Positions 50,420 through 59,847 of a DNA stretch of 64,000 nt are shown here, piece by piece. The notes beneath the pieces were generated by a model. The model was not told the DNA's origin, ran no database searches, and saw only the letters and a program-made list of their open reading frames with translations. The first letter of the stretch is position 1. Every line of letters starts with the position of its first letter. Made by a program: the position numbers and the translations under genes. Source of the DNA: Flavobacteriales bacterium (lineage in GTDB: Bacteria; Bacteroidota; Bacteroidia; Flavobacteriales_F; PHOS-HE28); the NCBI GenBank assembly GCA_019912395.1, contig JAIOIH010000031.1, positions 89,898-153,897 on the forward strand, given 5' to 3'.

Positions 50420-51403
50420 CTACCGTCTCGGCTTCCTTAACCAAACCTTCTGTCCAGCCACTATCGGGTCCGCGATACCCATGTCGTTGTACTTCGCCAG
50501 CCTTTTCAGCTTCACGCCGTACCGCTGGCTGATGCCCCAGAGCGTTTCACCCTGCTGTGCGATGCAGCTTTCCTGTTGCTTGCTCTTATTGCGCTTGGGC
50601 TGGATGTACACCACCTGCCCCTCCTCCAAGTGGCCGTCCTTCGCGATGTCGTTCCAATTGGCCACCAGACCGGGCATCTGTTGGATCTCGTCCGCGATGT
50701 CCTTCACGGTTTCGCCCTTCCGTGCCCGCACGAATTTGATGCGCCCGTCGAACAGTTCCACGGGCCGGGCATTTCCGATGGTGACCACATTGTCGTCGCT
50801 GCGACCACCTGCGTGCTTTGATGGCTTGTGCGCGGTCTTGGCTGGTGCTGCGCCCTTGCTGGCATAGCTCACATCCACACCACGGTCCAGGTTATCCAGC
50901 TTGTACCGTTCGATGATGTCGATCAGCTTGTGCGGATAGCGCGGGTCGGTGGCATAGCCGCATTGCTTAAGGCCATGGGCCCAACCCTTGTAATCCGTGG
51001 GCTTCAGCTCGAACAATCGCGCATAGCGCGAGCGCATCAGGAATTTCGAATGATCCTCGAAGCTCTGGTCGGCACTGCGGTACTTGCGGAAGCAATCGTT
51101 CTTCTTGTCATCATCGTGGAACACCTTTCCGCCGGTCCAGTCCGGGGTGCATTTGATGCCGAAGTGGTTGTTGCCCTGGGTGGCCAGGATGCTGTTACCA
51201 CTGCGGCTTTCCAACAGCCCCTGCGCCAAGGTGATGCTGGCCGGGATGCCGTGCTCCTTCATCTTCCTCACGGCCACATCCTTCCATTTGGCGATGTACT
51301 GTTCCGGGGTCTGGTCGGCATTGCCGGCTTGTGCCTGAGCCGGGGCCAGCACGGCGATCAATGCCCATGCCAAGAAGGTTTTCAACACCTGTTGGATCTT
51401 CAT
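50420..51403 (-). CDS. Secreted N-acetylglucosaminidase with LysM domains
   Basis: 327 aa. A signal peptide (MKIQQVLKTFLAWALIAVLA...AQA) precedes a glucosaminidase domain (about 35-180) with catalytic Glu in ITLAQGLLESRSGNSILA and the family blocks NNHFGIKC, CFRKYRSADQSFEDHSKFLM and GWAHGLKQCGYATDPRYPHK. A Lys/Ala/Pro linker leads to two LysM-like repeats (FVRARKGETVKDIADEI... weak, and CIAQQGETLWGISQRYGVKL... clear). It hydrolyses peptidoglycan GlcNAc-MurNAc bonds in the periplasm. Divergent from the DUF5522-like gene. Confidence 0.93.
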   Translation of the reverse strand: MKIQQVLKTFLAWALIAVLAPAQAQAGNADQTPEQYIAKWKDVAVRKMKEHGIPASITLAQGLLESRSGNSILATQGNNHFGIKCTPDWTGGKVFHDDDKKNDCFRKYRSADQSFEDHSKFLMRSRYARLFELKPTDYKGWAHGLKQCGYATDPRYPHKLIDIIERYKLDNLDRGVDVSYASKGAAPAKTAHKPSKHAGGRSDDNVVTIGNARPVELFDGRIKFVRARKGETVKDIADEIQQMPGLVANWNDIAKDGHLEEGQVVYIQPKRNKSKQQESCIAQQGETLWGISQRYGVKLKRLAKYNDMGIADPIVAGQKVWLRKPRR

Positions 51404-51432
51404 TATTAATCACGCAGAATTCCGCAAGGGCC

Positions 51433-51440
51433 GAAAATAC
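51433..51440 (-). promoter_or_regulatory. Candidate -7 promoter element (TATTTTCG)
   Basis: Minus-strand TATTTTCG, one mismatch from TAnnTTTG, 29 nt before the glucosaminidase ATG. Confidence 0.4.
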
Positions 51441-51532
51441 CGGGCTTCCAAGGGCTTTTACACATTCAGCCCACAGAGCTGTACACCGGCATTTGTGAAT
51501 AAAACGCGCCTACCCCGAACTTCGTGCCCTCC

Positions 51533-51772
51533 ATGGCCTCCCACCCCAAGCCGCCTGCGGACGACCCGCGCACCAAGCAGCTCCTGCGTTTGGGCTATGC
51601 GTTGGAAGACTTCTACTTCACCCCCGAAGGCCATGTGGCGTGGACCGAGGCCTACCACCTGAAGCGCGGCTATTGCTGCCAGAGCGGCTGTAGGCATTGC
51701 CCGTACGGAAATTCGCCGGAGGATAGGAAACGAAAGAAGGCCCCACGGATAGATCCCGCAGAGCCTTCCTGA
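51533..51772 (+). CDS. DUF5522-like small Cys-rich protein
   Basis: 79 aa from the ATG at 51533; the ORF-track GTG three codons earlier is less likely. The conserved core is YFTPEGHVAWTEAYHLKRG followed by YCCQSGCRHCPYG, four cysteines in a compact CCx3CxxC arrangement that probably bind a metal. The family is widespread in Bacteroidota and uncharacterised. The tail is basic (EDRKRKKAPR). GAACTTCG, eight nt before the start, weakly resembles the -7 element. Confidence 0.85.
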   Translation: MASHPKPPADDPRTKQLLRLGYALEDFYFTPEGHVAWTEAYHLKRGYCCQSGCRHCPYGNSPEDRKRKKAPRIDPAEPS

Positions 51773-51786
51773 AACCGGATAGCGGG

Positions 51787-53421
51787 TTAATCCAGCATCA
51801 ACTTCGATTGGCGCGCTTGGCCTTTGTGCTCGCTGCGGATGAGGTACAGCCCTGCGGACTGTTGGCCCAGCGGGATACGCACCTGCTCGCCACGCACATT
51901 ATCCTTGCGTGCCACCTCTCGCCCGGTCACATCCAGCACGCGCACCGTGCCCAGTTGCATGGTGCCTTGTACCACCAGCGTACCACTTCCATCCCACCAT
52001 GCGTTTATCGTGCTATTGGCCTTGGCGCTTTCTGCTATGCCCACCACACCTTGCGCAGCGAACAGCTCCGAACCCACGACCTCGCTATTGGCGGTGAAGA
52101 CGAAATGATCCTGGAAAGCGATCATGTTAGCCGAGGAAGGATTCGGTCCACCGTTGATGTAGGTGGGATGGAAGTCGCTGATCATCACCGTACCTGCGGC
52201 GGTACCATCGCTGCGCCAGTATTGACGGTGGGTGTCGCCTTCGATCCCGAAGAAGTAGAAATGATCACCGAGTTCACGGAAGCCATAGAAGTTCTGGTTG
52301 CTACCGGAACTATTGGTAATAGGAGCGAACGCCTTTATGGTAGTGGCTTGGCCAGTGGCCGGATCGAGCCGTAGAAGAGCCGTATTGACCCCGCCGGTGG
52401 TGGAAAGCGCGTACAATACGCCGTTCACTTCCGTCAAATATGGGTAGGCCTGATTAGGCACGCTGGCATCCAAAACAGCTTCCGTAGTGGCTGTGGTTCC
52501 CTTTGTCCTGTACAAACGCGCACCGTTCTGCGAAACTATGAAATACATCCAACCCTCGGGGCTAACGGAATACGTGAGACCTGGGATCTTCACGAACACG
52601 GTAGTCGCGGGATGCATCAATTCCGTGGTGGCCCCATCCGAAGCCAGAACGCCATCCGGGGTGTTTATGATGAAGTGATCTTCGTTCTTGGACCACTCCA
52701 AGCTGATGGCGCCGGTCTCGTCCTGCTCATTGACCTCGGCGAATTGGGTGGTGCCCGCCTCGGTACCGTCGCTCACCCACAACTGCATGCCATTGGTCTC
52801 ATTCTGAGCCAAAAAGTAGGCTCTTCCTTGAAAATCGAAACCTTGGAAAAGCGGGAAGGGAGAACCCAAGCTGGTGGTGGACCCGGGCATGATGTCCTTC
52901 ACCATGTGGGTGCCCGCCAGGGTACCGTCGGTCACCCAAGGTTCGTGTCCGTTCGCCTCGCTATGGCCGGGAAAGAGCAACTTCCCGTCGGGAAGGGGGA
53001 TGGCGGCAAAGTAGAACACGAGAGTTCCGGGAAAAGTACCGAGCAGTTCGACTGTCCCGTTGCGCACGACATACAGGGAATAGTCGAATACATTAGGGGT
53101 GAAGAAGTAGATGTTGTCGCCGCTGGTAACGATGCCGCCATTGGTGGTGGTGTATCCCGCAACTCCGCCAACATGGGCCAACTCCTCCACACTGCCCGAC
53201 AGATCGTTCAAGGCAAAGAGCTTTCCCGCAGTAGGCCCATCATTTGCGAAGAGCAACAAGCGGTCGTTATGGATACGGAAGCCGTTCGGATTTCCGTGGT
53301 TCAGGATCGTGGCCGTCACCTCCCCGGGGTAAAAATCCCTGACGAGCGTAGGGGATTGTGCTGATGAGAGCGGTGACTGAAGCAATAAGGCAATACTGGC
53401 AATGGATGTAATGAGTTTCAT
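51787..53421 (-). CDS. Secreted ELWxxDGT-repeat protein with T9SS sorting domain
   Basis: 544 aa from MKLITSIASIALLLQSPLSS at 53421 (signal peptide ending SSAQ). The body is a beta-propeller-like array containing the ELWxxDGT motif family: HEPWVTDGTLAGTHMVKDI, MQLWVSDGTEAGTTQFAEV, QYWRSDGTAAGTVMISDF, with paired FQGRAYFLAQN-type strands between. The C-terminal about 75 residues (INAWWDGSGTLVVQGTMQLG to GQARQSKLMLD) form a T9SS sorting domain, though the usual YPNP opening is degenerate. Likely surface-exposed; function unknown. Confidence 0.85.
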   Translation of the reverse strand: MKLITSIASIALLLQSPLSSAQSPTLVRDFYPGEVTATILNHGNPNGFRIHNDRLLLFANDGPTAGKLFALNDLSGSVEELAHVGGVAGYTTTNGGIVTSGDNIYFFTPNVFDYSLYVVRNGTVELLGTFPGTLVFYFAAIPLPDGKLLFPGHSEANGHEPWVTDGTLAGTHMVKDIMPGSTTSLGSPFPLFQGFDFQGRAYFLAQNETNGMQLWVSDGTEAGTTQFAEVNEQDETGAISLEWSKNEDHFIINTPDGVLASDGATTELMHPATTVFVKIPGLTYSVSPEGWMYFIVSQNGARLYRTKGTTATTEAVLDASVPNQAYPYLTEVNGVLYALSTTGGVNTALLRLDPATGQATTIKAFAPITNSSGSNQNFYGFRELGDHFYFFGIEGDTHRQYWRSDGTAAGTVMISDFHPTYINGGPNPSSANMIAFQDHFVFTANSEVVGSELFAAQGVVGIAESAKANSTINAWWDGSGTLVVQGTMQLGTVRVLDVTGREVARKDNVRGEQVRIPLGQQSAGLYLIRSEHKGQARQSKLMLD

Positions 53422-53550
53422 GTGCGCTTGTTTGGTTGTGGGCAAAACTCTGGAACCCGCACTACGGGAAGCGCCGTAATTTCAAGCGAAGTGACCACGA
53501 TCTTCTGTGGATAAGCGCCTCGTTCCAGGGCGAAGGCAGCGTTTTGCCTG

Positions 53551-53677
53551 CTCACCCTATCTTGTTGGTCAAACGAGCGACCATGCGCAAGCTCATGCTC
53601 TTATGCGGTGCTCTGATCTGCGGTTTGCTTTCCGCACAGAACTGGGCCTTGATCAACCCGGATTACAAGTACAACTA
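53551..53677 (+). repeat. Duplicated 5' segment, copy 1
   Basis: 127 bp starting CTCACCCTATCTTGTTGG and running through the start codon and signal peptide region to TACAAGTACAACTA. It matches 58298-58424 with only four differences by eye. The upstream 32 nt are conserved as well as the coding part, so a control element may be included. Confidence 0.85.
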
Positions 53678-55079
53678 TTCACTGGGCGGCACGGATACGA
53701 TCACGAACCAAGTGTTCGTAGCGGCGATCGATACGCTGGGACCGGATGACCGCCTGCTCACACTTAACCGGGTGCCGCTGGTCTGCGACACTTGTGGTGC
53801 GGATGTTTGGGAAGTAGCCGTGTGGCCGGACGCTCCGCAGTGGTTGGGCGGCACCGTGCGTGTGGTTGCGGATGAATGGCATTTCACGGGGAATGGTTCC
53901 CAGGTCATTCTACCTCTTGCTACGGACGGAAGCTTCTGGTTGTATGATACGCTGAACACCATCTGGGCGCAGATGGGGCCGGTGGTTGATATAACAACGT
54001 TCGGGCTTCCCGACCAGCACAGGGCGATCACGCTCGACAACGGCGAAGCGATCGTGATAAGCCGCGATCACGGTATCCTCTCATGGAGCAGTGGCCATAC
54101 ATTGATCGGCATCAACGGACCCCAAGTTGGCCGCACGATCCCTACGCTGCAGGAGTTCTTTCCGTATGAAGCAAACGATGTGTTGGAGTATGAGACCTGG
54201 TATGGCGGCTGTGATGGGATCGGTGGATGCGAGGGAAGGTCGAGGGAATTCAAATTCACGGTTGGCGAGAGCATCGAGACCGACAGCGCGATCCTCTTCT
54301 CCGGTTGGATGAGCGCCCATCACCTGTGGTATTTCCAATTGGGCGGGATCGGTTCACCTACTCAGTACGTCCACGATTACACGAACGCCGCAGGAGAATG
54401 GATAGCCGGGCCGCCGGAGTTGCCATGGTCAGAACTGCTGGCCTCCTACCCGGGGCAGCTTGTCCAGCGTTTGCATCAGATGGCTCCGAATGCCGGGCCG
54501 GACTTCTGTATCGCGGAACATGCACTGGATGCAAACGGACGCTATACCATCGGCTGCCGTGCATTCGAGCGGAATGAGGAGGTGGGGTATTTCTTCTTCT
54601 CCAACATGGAAGCCGGTCCTGCGGGCACGATCCTCTTGAATGGACCCGAGGACTGGTGCTATCCGGACGGGGGAGACGTATGCGGGGTGAGCTATGTGGA
54701 AGGTGTGGGCATGACCGGCTTCAACGGCAACTATTTCGAACGCGGTGAGCACTATCTACTACGTGGACTGATCCTGGGTGGAGACACGGTGTTGGGATCG
54801 ATCACGGATGACAGCATCCTGCTCAACGTTTCCGACCTTACAGCATCTTCAGGTTTCACCATCGCTCCGAACCCTGTGGTCGATCGGATCTCCGTCAATG
54901 GCCTTACAGCTGCGACCGAGGTCCTGCTCCTGCACGATGCCTCCGGCCGCCTTCTTCGGTCCTTACCTGTTTCCTCAACGTCATCCGAAGACCTCGATGT
55001 TCGAGACCTTGCTTCCGGCATCTATCTCCTAAGGACGATGCCCGGAAATGAAGCCAAGCGCTTCGTGGTAGCCCGTTGA
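53583..55079 (+). CDS. Secreted T9SS protein, paralogue A
   Basis: 498 aa from MRKLMLLCGALICGLLSAQN at 53583 (signal peptide). The mature N-terminus WALINPDYKYNYS is shared with the 58330 protein. The middle is a beta-rich region without recognised domain, with several Cys pairs (VCDTCGADVWEVA, GGCDGIGGCEGRSREF, WCYPDGGDVCGV). The C-terminus (FTIAPNPVVDRISVNGLTAA to NEAKRFVVAR) is a type A T9SS sorting domain. Its relation to paralogue B weakens after the first 35 residues but the overall layout (signal, Cys-paired middle, sorting domain) is the same. Confidence 0.83.
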   Translation: MRKLMLLCGALICGLLSAQNWALINPDYKYNYSLGGTDTITNQVFVAAIDTLGPDDRLLTLNRVPLVCDTCGADVWEVAVWPDAPQWLGGTVRVVADEWHFTGNGSQVILPLATDGSFWLYDTLNTIWAQMGPVVDITTFGLPDQHRAITLDNGEAIVISRDHGILSWSSGHTLIGINGPQVGRTIPTLQEFFPYEANDVLEYETWYGGCDGIGGCEGRSREFKFTVGESIETDSAILFSGWMSAHHLWYFQLGGIGSPTQYVHDYTNAAGEWIAGPPELPWSELLASYPGQLVQRLHQMAPNAGPDFCIAEHALDANGRYTIGCRAFERNEEVGYFFFSNMEAGPAGTILLNGPEDWCYPDGGDVCGVSYVEGVGMTGFNGNYFERGEHYLLRGLILGGDTVLGSITDDSILLNVSDLTASSGFTIAPNPVVDRISVNGLTAATEVLLLHDASGRLLRSLPVSSTSSEDLDVRDLASGIYLLRTMPGNEAKRFVVAR

Positions 55080-55241
55080 GCCCTTCCTCAGTAGATACAG
55101 TATTCGGTCAGCCGGAAAGGAGGTCTATCGCAGACTGTGCCAACAGCCGCATTTCCCCTGACCTTCCTCAGCTCAGTAGCCATCGCTTCGGGATATGTTT
55201 GCCCGCAACCAGCAACTGTTGCCATCCTACCCACCAACTGA

Positions 55242-56108
55242 ATGAAGCTCCTGACACGCTCCTTGCTTCTCCTGTTCGCCTTGGCCGCCTTCTCCTCTTG
55301 CAAGAAAGAGGAGGCCGAAGAACCCGCTCCGCCAGCACCTGCCGGCACCGATCTGCAACTGCTGCAGTCCGCTACGGACGGCTCCTATACGCTGGAGCTT
55401 TACAGCAAGACCGGCCAACTGCGTGTGGGCCACAATACGATCTTCGTCCGCCTGAAGCATGGCGGAAGCGCTGTGAGCAACGCCAGCTTGAGCTGGATGC
55501 CCATGATGACCATGACCATGGGCGGCAGCACGCACCAGCACAGCTGCCCCTACTCGGCGATCACATCCACGTCCAGCGACCCTTCACTCTTCCAAGGTGA
55601 TGTGGTCTTCAACATGGCCAGCGGTCCCATGGGCCAGTGGGAAATGACCGTGACCCATGACACCGGAAGCGGCCCCCACGAAGTGGTGATGTCCGTGAAC
55701 GTGCTGGCCTCGGACAGCGACTTCAAGAAGCGATACACCTCGTCCATCGGCACGGATGGCGTGACCTATCTGTTGGCCATGGTAGAGCCGAGCAACCCCG
55801 ACCAAGGAGCCAATGACATGATCGTTGGACTGTACAAAAGGGTGAACGACACGGAATTCCCGGTGGTTGATGGATACATCATCCGCGTGGACTCCCGCAT
55901 GCCGGGCATGGGCAACCATACCGCGCCGGGCAATGTGGACCTGACGCAAGGAGCCGATGGGTTCTATCACGGGCAGGTCGGCTTTTCCATGACCGGCTAT
56001 TGGAAGATCAACCTGATCGTGGAGGATGGCTCCGGTACCGCACTTTGCGGGGAAGCCATCACGGAGACCAACCTGGAAAGCAGCGTTCACTTCAAAGTGT
56101 CATTCTGA
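55242..56108 (+). CDS. Copper-type lipoprotein with two YtkA/FixH-like domains
   Basis: 288 aa. Lipoprotein signal with lipobox LAAFSSC (anchored at Cys about 20). Two tandem Ig-like domains of the YtkA type follow. The first (LRVGHNTIFVRLKHGGSAVS, then SWMPMMTMTMGGSTHQHSCP) carries a Met/His-rich loop well suited to bind copper. The second (RVDSRMPGMGNHTAPGNVDL, GQVGFSMTGYWKINLIVEDG) has MPGMGNH at the same place. The TonB receptor starts 55 nt downstream on the same strand; together they look like a copper capture and import pair. Confidence 0.82.
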   Translation: MKLLTRSLLLLFALAAFSSCKKEEAEEPAPPAPAGTDLQLLQSATDGSYTLELYSKTGQLRVGHNTIFVRLKHGGSAVSNASLSWMPMMTMTMGGSTHQHSCPYSAITSTSSDPSLFQGDVVFNMASGPMGQWEMTVTHDTGSGPHEVVMSVNVLASDSDFKKRYTSSIGTDGVTYLLAMVEPSNPDQGANDMIVGLYKRVNDTEFPVVDGYIIRVDSRMPGMGNHTAPGNVDLTQGADGFYHGQVGFSMTGYWKINLIVEDGSGTALCGEAITETNLESSVHFKVSF

Positions 56109-56163
56109 TCCGCTGCACGGCACTCATAGGCTTCAGGTCCAGAAGCACTGAAGGGCCATCGCA

Positions 56164-58197
56164 ATGATCGTGCGGCACTTGGTCCTCCTGTTCACCCTGT
56201 TGCACATGGGTACCGCGCTGTTTGGCCAGTCCCGCTTGGACAGTCTGGTGAAGGCTTCGCGGGATACGATGTCCTTTCTGGAGCTTGAGAACGTGGTGAT
56301 CCTGCCCACCGATCCAAGCTGCCACATGCATGGCGACAAGCCACTGGGCTCGTTGGAGAACTACTTGGCCGAGTCCAATTCCGTGAACATGATCCGGCGG
56401 GGATGCTACGCATGGGAACCCATGCTGAACGGCATGTCCACGGAGCGCAGCGTGATCACGGTGGATGGCATGCGCATTTACGGCGCCTGCACCGACAAGA
56501 TGGATCCGGTGACTTCCTACGTGGAAACCTCCAACCTGTCCCGTGCACGGATCAAGAGCGGCGTTTCCGGCGGCGAGCACGGCAGCACCATCGCGGGCTC
56601 CATCGACCTGGAGCGTCGGAGGTCCGGCTTCAAGGCGAAACGCAGCTTCGGCGGCTCCGCCTCTGCAGGGTTCGAGGCCAACAACAACCAGCGTATCCTG
56701 GGCGCCGCGCTGAACTACTCCAGCTCCTCCTTCTACACGGATCTGGACATTACCTCCCGCGATGCCTCCAACTACAAGGCCGGCCATCGCTCCGGCACTT
56801 CTTCCGAGGTGGAGCACTCGCAATTCACCAAGTACAACCTTTCCGCCATCGCCGGATACAAGCTGAGCGAAGGCAACGAGCTGGAGGCCTCGCTGATCTT
56901 CGACAAGGCCACCGACATGGGTTACCCCGGCCTGCCCATGGACGTATCGCTGGCGCAGGCACTCATCGGCTCGGTGCAGTACCGCCACCTGCCGCGCAAC
57001 GGCCCCATCAGCCTGTGGGAAACCAAGGTGTACTACAACACCATCACCCACGTGATGGACGACAGCCAGCGGTCGGTAGTGCCCATCCGCATGGACATGC
57101 CCGGCTGGAGTACCACGCAGGGCTTCTACACCAAGCTGTATGCATCGGCGGGCAAGCACCACATCAAGGCCACGTGGGCGGGCCATCGCAACAACTCCTT
57201 GGCGGAAATGACGATGCACCCGAACAACCCCGCCGAGCCCAGCATGTTCATGCTCACCTGGCCGGATGTCAACACCCTGTACAGCGGCTTGAACGTGGAG
57301 GACCGCATCCGCTTCAGCCCCAAACTGGATCTGACGCTGTATGGCGGGCTGGGCTTCCATGAGAACAGCATCGGCAGCGAATTCGGTCGCCGCTCCTTGG
57401 AGCTCTTTTATGTGGACGTGCCCGCATCCACGAGCCGCGTGCTGGTGAATGCCGGTGCCTCCTTGGCGCATCACCGCGGCCGCTTCACCAAGCGGGTGGG
57501 CCTCGGCTACAGCGAGCGCGCACCCTCCGTCTCCGAGGGCTACGGCTTCTACCTGTTGAACGCCAACGACAACTACGACTACATCGGCGACCCCGATATG
57601 CGCAACGAAGGCTCCGTTTCCGCAGAACTCTCCAGCACCTACAAGCACGGCAGGCTGATGCTGGAGTGGACCGCTTCGTACTTCCACATCATCGATTACA
57701 TCATCGGCAAGCCGCAGCCCGACCTGTTCCCCATGAACATCACCGCTTCCGGCGTGAAGGTCTACGAGCAATTGCCTTACGCCACACTGTTCAACACCGG
57801 TCTGGGCGCAGAGTACCGCTTCAACCAACCTTGGCTGTTCTTCGGCCGCGCCTCGTACAGATATGGGGAGGGCAGCGATGGCACGCGCCTGCCGCTCATC
57901 CAGCCGCTGCAAGGTCGCACCGGACTGCGGTACGGGAAGAAGAAGTATGTGGCCGAGGCCTCCGTGGAAGGCAGCACCCGCAACCGCAACAGCGCGGAAT
58001 TCGGCGAGACCAGCAAGCCGGGCTACGTGATCGGCAACTTGTCCGTCTCCCGTGAGTTTTCCTTGAAAAAGCACAGGCTCACCGTCAACCTCGGTGTGAA
58101 CAACATCACGGATCGGTACTACACCACGTTCTCCGATTGGTCCGGCATCCCCAGCATGGGCCGGAACATATACAGCCACGTGGTGTTCACGCTGTAG
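56164..58197 (+). CDS. TonB-dependent copper receptor (OprC/NosA-like)
   Basis: 677 aa outer-membrane receptor: signal peptide, plug domain (about 45-155), 22-strand barrel, and a final aromatic strand YSHVVFTL. The plug contains SVITVDGMRIYGACTDKMDP followed by VTSYVE, which closely matches the copper receptors OprC and NosA. The CxxxM (C109-M113) and a barrel HxM (H296-M298 in THVMDDSQ) correspond to the CxxxM...HxM copper site described for OprC. CHMH at 53-56 may be an extra ligand cluster. It probably imports copper with the Met-rich lipoprotein encoded just upstream. Confidence 0.9.
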   Translation: MIVRHLVLLFTLLHMGTALFGQSRLDSLVKASRDTMSFLELENVVILPTDPSCHMHGDKPLGSLENYLAESNSVNMIRRGCYAWEPMLNGMSTERSVITVDGMRIYGACTDKMDPVTSYVETSNLSRARIKSGVSGGEHGSTIAGSIDLERRRSGFKAKRSFGGSASAGFEANNNQRILGAALNYSSSSFYTDLDITSRDASNYKAGHRSGTSSEVEHSQFTKYNLSAIAGYKLSEGNELEASLIFDKATDMGYPGLPMDVSLAQALIGSVQYRHLPRNGPISLWETKVYYNTITHVMDDSQRSVVPIRMDMPGWSTTQGFYTKLYASAGKHHIKATWAGHRNNSLAEMTMHPNNPAEPSMFMLTWPDVNTLYSGLNVEDRIRFSPKLDLTLYGGLGFHENSIGSEFGRRSLELFYVDVPASTSRVLVNAGASLAHHRGRFTKRVGLGYSERAPSVSEGYGFYLLNANDNYDYIGDPDMRNEGSVSAELSSTYKHGRLMLEWTASYFHIIDYIIGKPQPDLFPMNITASGVKVYEQLPYATLFNTGLGAEYRFNQPWLFFGRASYRYGEGSDGTRLPLIQPLQGRTGLRYGKKKYVAEASVEGSTRNRNSAEFGETSKPGYVIGNLSVSREFSLKKHRLTVNLGVNNITDRYYTTFSDWSGIPSMGRNIYSHVVFTL

Positions 58198-58297
58198 TGT
58201 GCGCGATGGCTTTCCAGTAGCATTTCCTCCCGCAGGTTTCCGTGTAAGGCCACATGAGCCTGGAAAAGTGCAACCTGCTCAGGCAACGTTTAAGCCG

Positions 58298-58424
58298 CTC
58301 ACCCTATCTTGTTGATCAAACGAGCGACCATGCGCAAGCTCATGCTCATTTGCGGTGCTCTGATCTGCGGTTTGCTTTCCGCACAGAACTGGGCCTTGAT
58401 CAACCCGGACTACAAGTACAACTA
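58298..58424 (+). repeat. Duplicated 5' segment, copy 2
   Basis: Matches 53551-53677 with four differences; see copy 1. The similarity fades upstream of CTCACCC (GTTTAAGCCG versus GTTTTGCCTG) and downstream of the WALINPDYKYNY codons. Confidence 0.85.
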
Positions 58425-59832
58425 CAGCAACGACGGCACGGATACGATCAGCGACCAGATCTTCGTGACGCAAATTGATACGCTGGGCGTGGACAGCTTT
58501 CGGTATGAGTTGACTTCTGATGTAGCAGGGCATTGCCTCACATGCGACCCGATGCAGTACTCTGCGCCATGCTACGGGTTACAAGCCCCGATGATCAGGA
58601 CCGGAATTCCGCATGTATTTGGGAACAACGTAATCCTCCTCGGAACCGATCTCTGGATCATTGCTGGTGCTGGAAGCATGTTGATAAAGCCGCATCTCAG
58701 TGTAGGCTCTTCATGGATCTCTCCCCTGGGTGGGACGGCCTGGCTCTACGATGCGGACACCATGTCCCTGTTCGGTGGGGTGGATAGCGTAAAATCGATC
58801 GCGTTTAGCAACGGCGATACGTTGCTCATATCCAAGTCTTTCGGTCTGGTAGCGAGATGGAACGACGCGAACTTTGGTCAAATGTTGATCGGTCTGGACG
58901 GGACCTTGCAATTAGGAATGCATCTTCCGGATGTTGGCGACTATTTCGCGCATCAGGTCGGGGACGTGTTCGAGTTCGCCAAGGAAGGTCATTATGAGGA
59001 CGCGAGCTGTGTCCACTACACCTACGGGTGGATCAAGTACATATGCATGCAACGGGAAGACTTGCCGGACACCATAGCACTTACCTATCAGACCATTGAG
59101 CAAATGGACGAGTATGGGTTCACCATTCCTGGGCCACCGCACCCTTGCGGCGGCTGGCAGGGCGCCTGGGTCGACACGGTTACCGTACATATCGCTCGTG
59201 GATCGATGATGAGCACACACCACTTCAATCCAGACCTGCACATTGGCACATGGCCTGGAGCAGTTGGCTTGTCAGACTATCTCTATGCCACGGACAGTCT
59301 ATTCACATGGATGACCATCGGCCTTGATAGCACCGGACGCACAACGATGGGGTCTGCATTCGATGTGGCATCGAATACCAACTTGTTCTGCTCGAGCGAT
59401 CAGGATAGTTCGATCCTCATGCAGGCAAATACTAATTGGTGGTTGAGCTCCACGTTCGGCGAGGGGATCGGGCTTGTTGAAGAGATCAGGGATGGGATCA
59501 TCGCAGGATCCCGTCGACACCTCGTAGGCTATGTATTTGATGGGGACACCTCTGGCACAGTGCATTCCGACTCGTTCCTCCTGTCCGTTCAGGAGCATCC
59601 GGACGAGGCACCTGCCGTCACGCTTCACCCGAACCCTGCGGATGACCACCTCCTCCTTACATCCGTTGCTCCAGGCACAACCTTCTCCATCCTCAACTTG
59701 ACGGGTCATGTGCTTTTGACCCAGATGACCACATCAACACCGGAACATATCGTTGTCAGCGGTCTGGCTCCCGGTGTCTATCTGATGCGGATGGACGGAT
59801 ATGGACCCCAGCGCTTCGTGATCGCCCGGTAA
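58330..59832 (+). CDS. Secreted T9SS protein, paralogue B
   Basis: 500 aa from MRKLMLICGALICGLLSAQN at 58330. The N-terminus is nearly identical to paralogue A (53583-55079). The middle differs, again with paired cysteines (GHCLTCDPMQYSAPCYG, DASCVHYTYGWIKYICM). The C-terminus (VTLHPNPADDHLLLTSVAPG to GPQRFVIAR) is a type A T9SS sorting domain. The two paralogues flank the copper lipoprotein/receptor pair, so regional coregulation is possible but unproven. Confidence 0.83.
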   Translation: MRKLMLICGALICGLLSAQNWALINPDYKYNYSNDGTDTISDQIFVTQIDTLGVDSFRYELTSDVAGHCLTCDPMQYSAPCYGLQAPMIRTGIPHVFGNNVILLGTDLWIIAGAGSMLIKPHLSVGSSWISPLGGTAWLYDADTMSLFGGVDSVKSIAFSNGDTLLISKSFGLVARWNDANFGQMLIGLDGTLQLGMHLPDVGDYFAHQVGDVFEFAKEGHYEDASCVHYTYGWIKYICMQREDLPDTIALTYQTIEQMDEYGFTIPGPPHPCGGWQGAWVDTVTVHIARGSMMSTHHFNPDLHIGTWPGAVGLSDYLYATDSLFTWMTIGLDSTGRTTMGSAFDVASNTNLFCSSDQDSSILMQANTNWWLSSTFGEGIGLVEEIRDGIIAGSRRHLVGYVFDGDTSGTVHSDSFLLSVQEHPDEAPAVTLHPNPADDHLLLTSVAPGTTFSILNLTGHVLLTQMTTSTPEHIVVSGLAPGVYLMRMDGYGPQRFVIAR

Positions 59833-59847
59833 GATCACCGTAGTAGC

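Noticed and set aside
56092-58179. 695-aa minus-strand ORF opposite the copper receptor
   Set aside because: Shadow frame of the TonB receptor; the same holds for 59881-61737 opposite hutU and 32865-34316 opposite hsdR.
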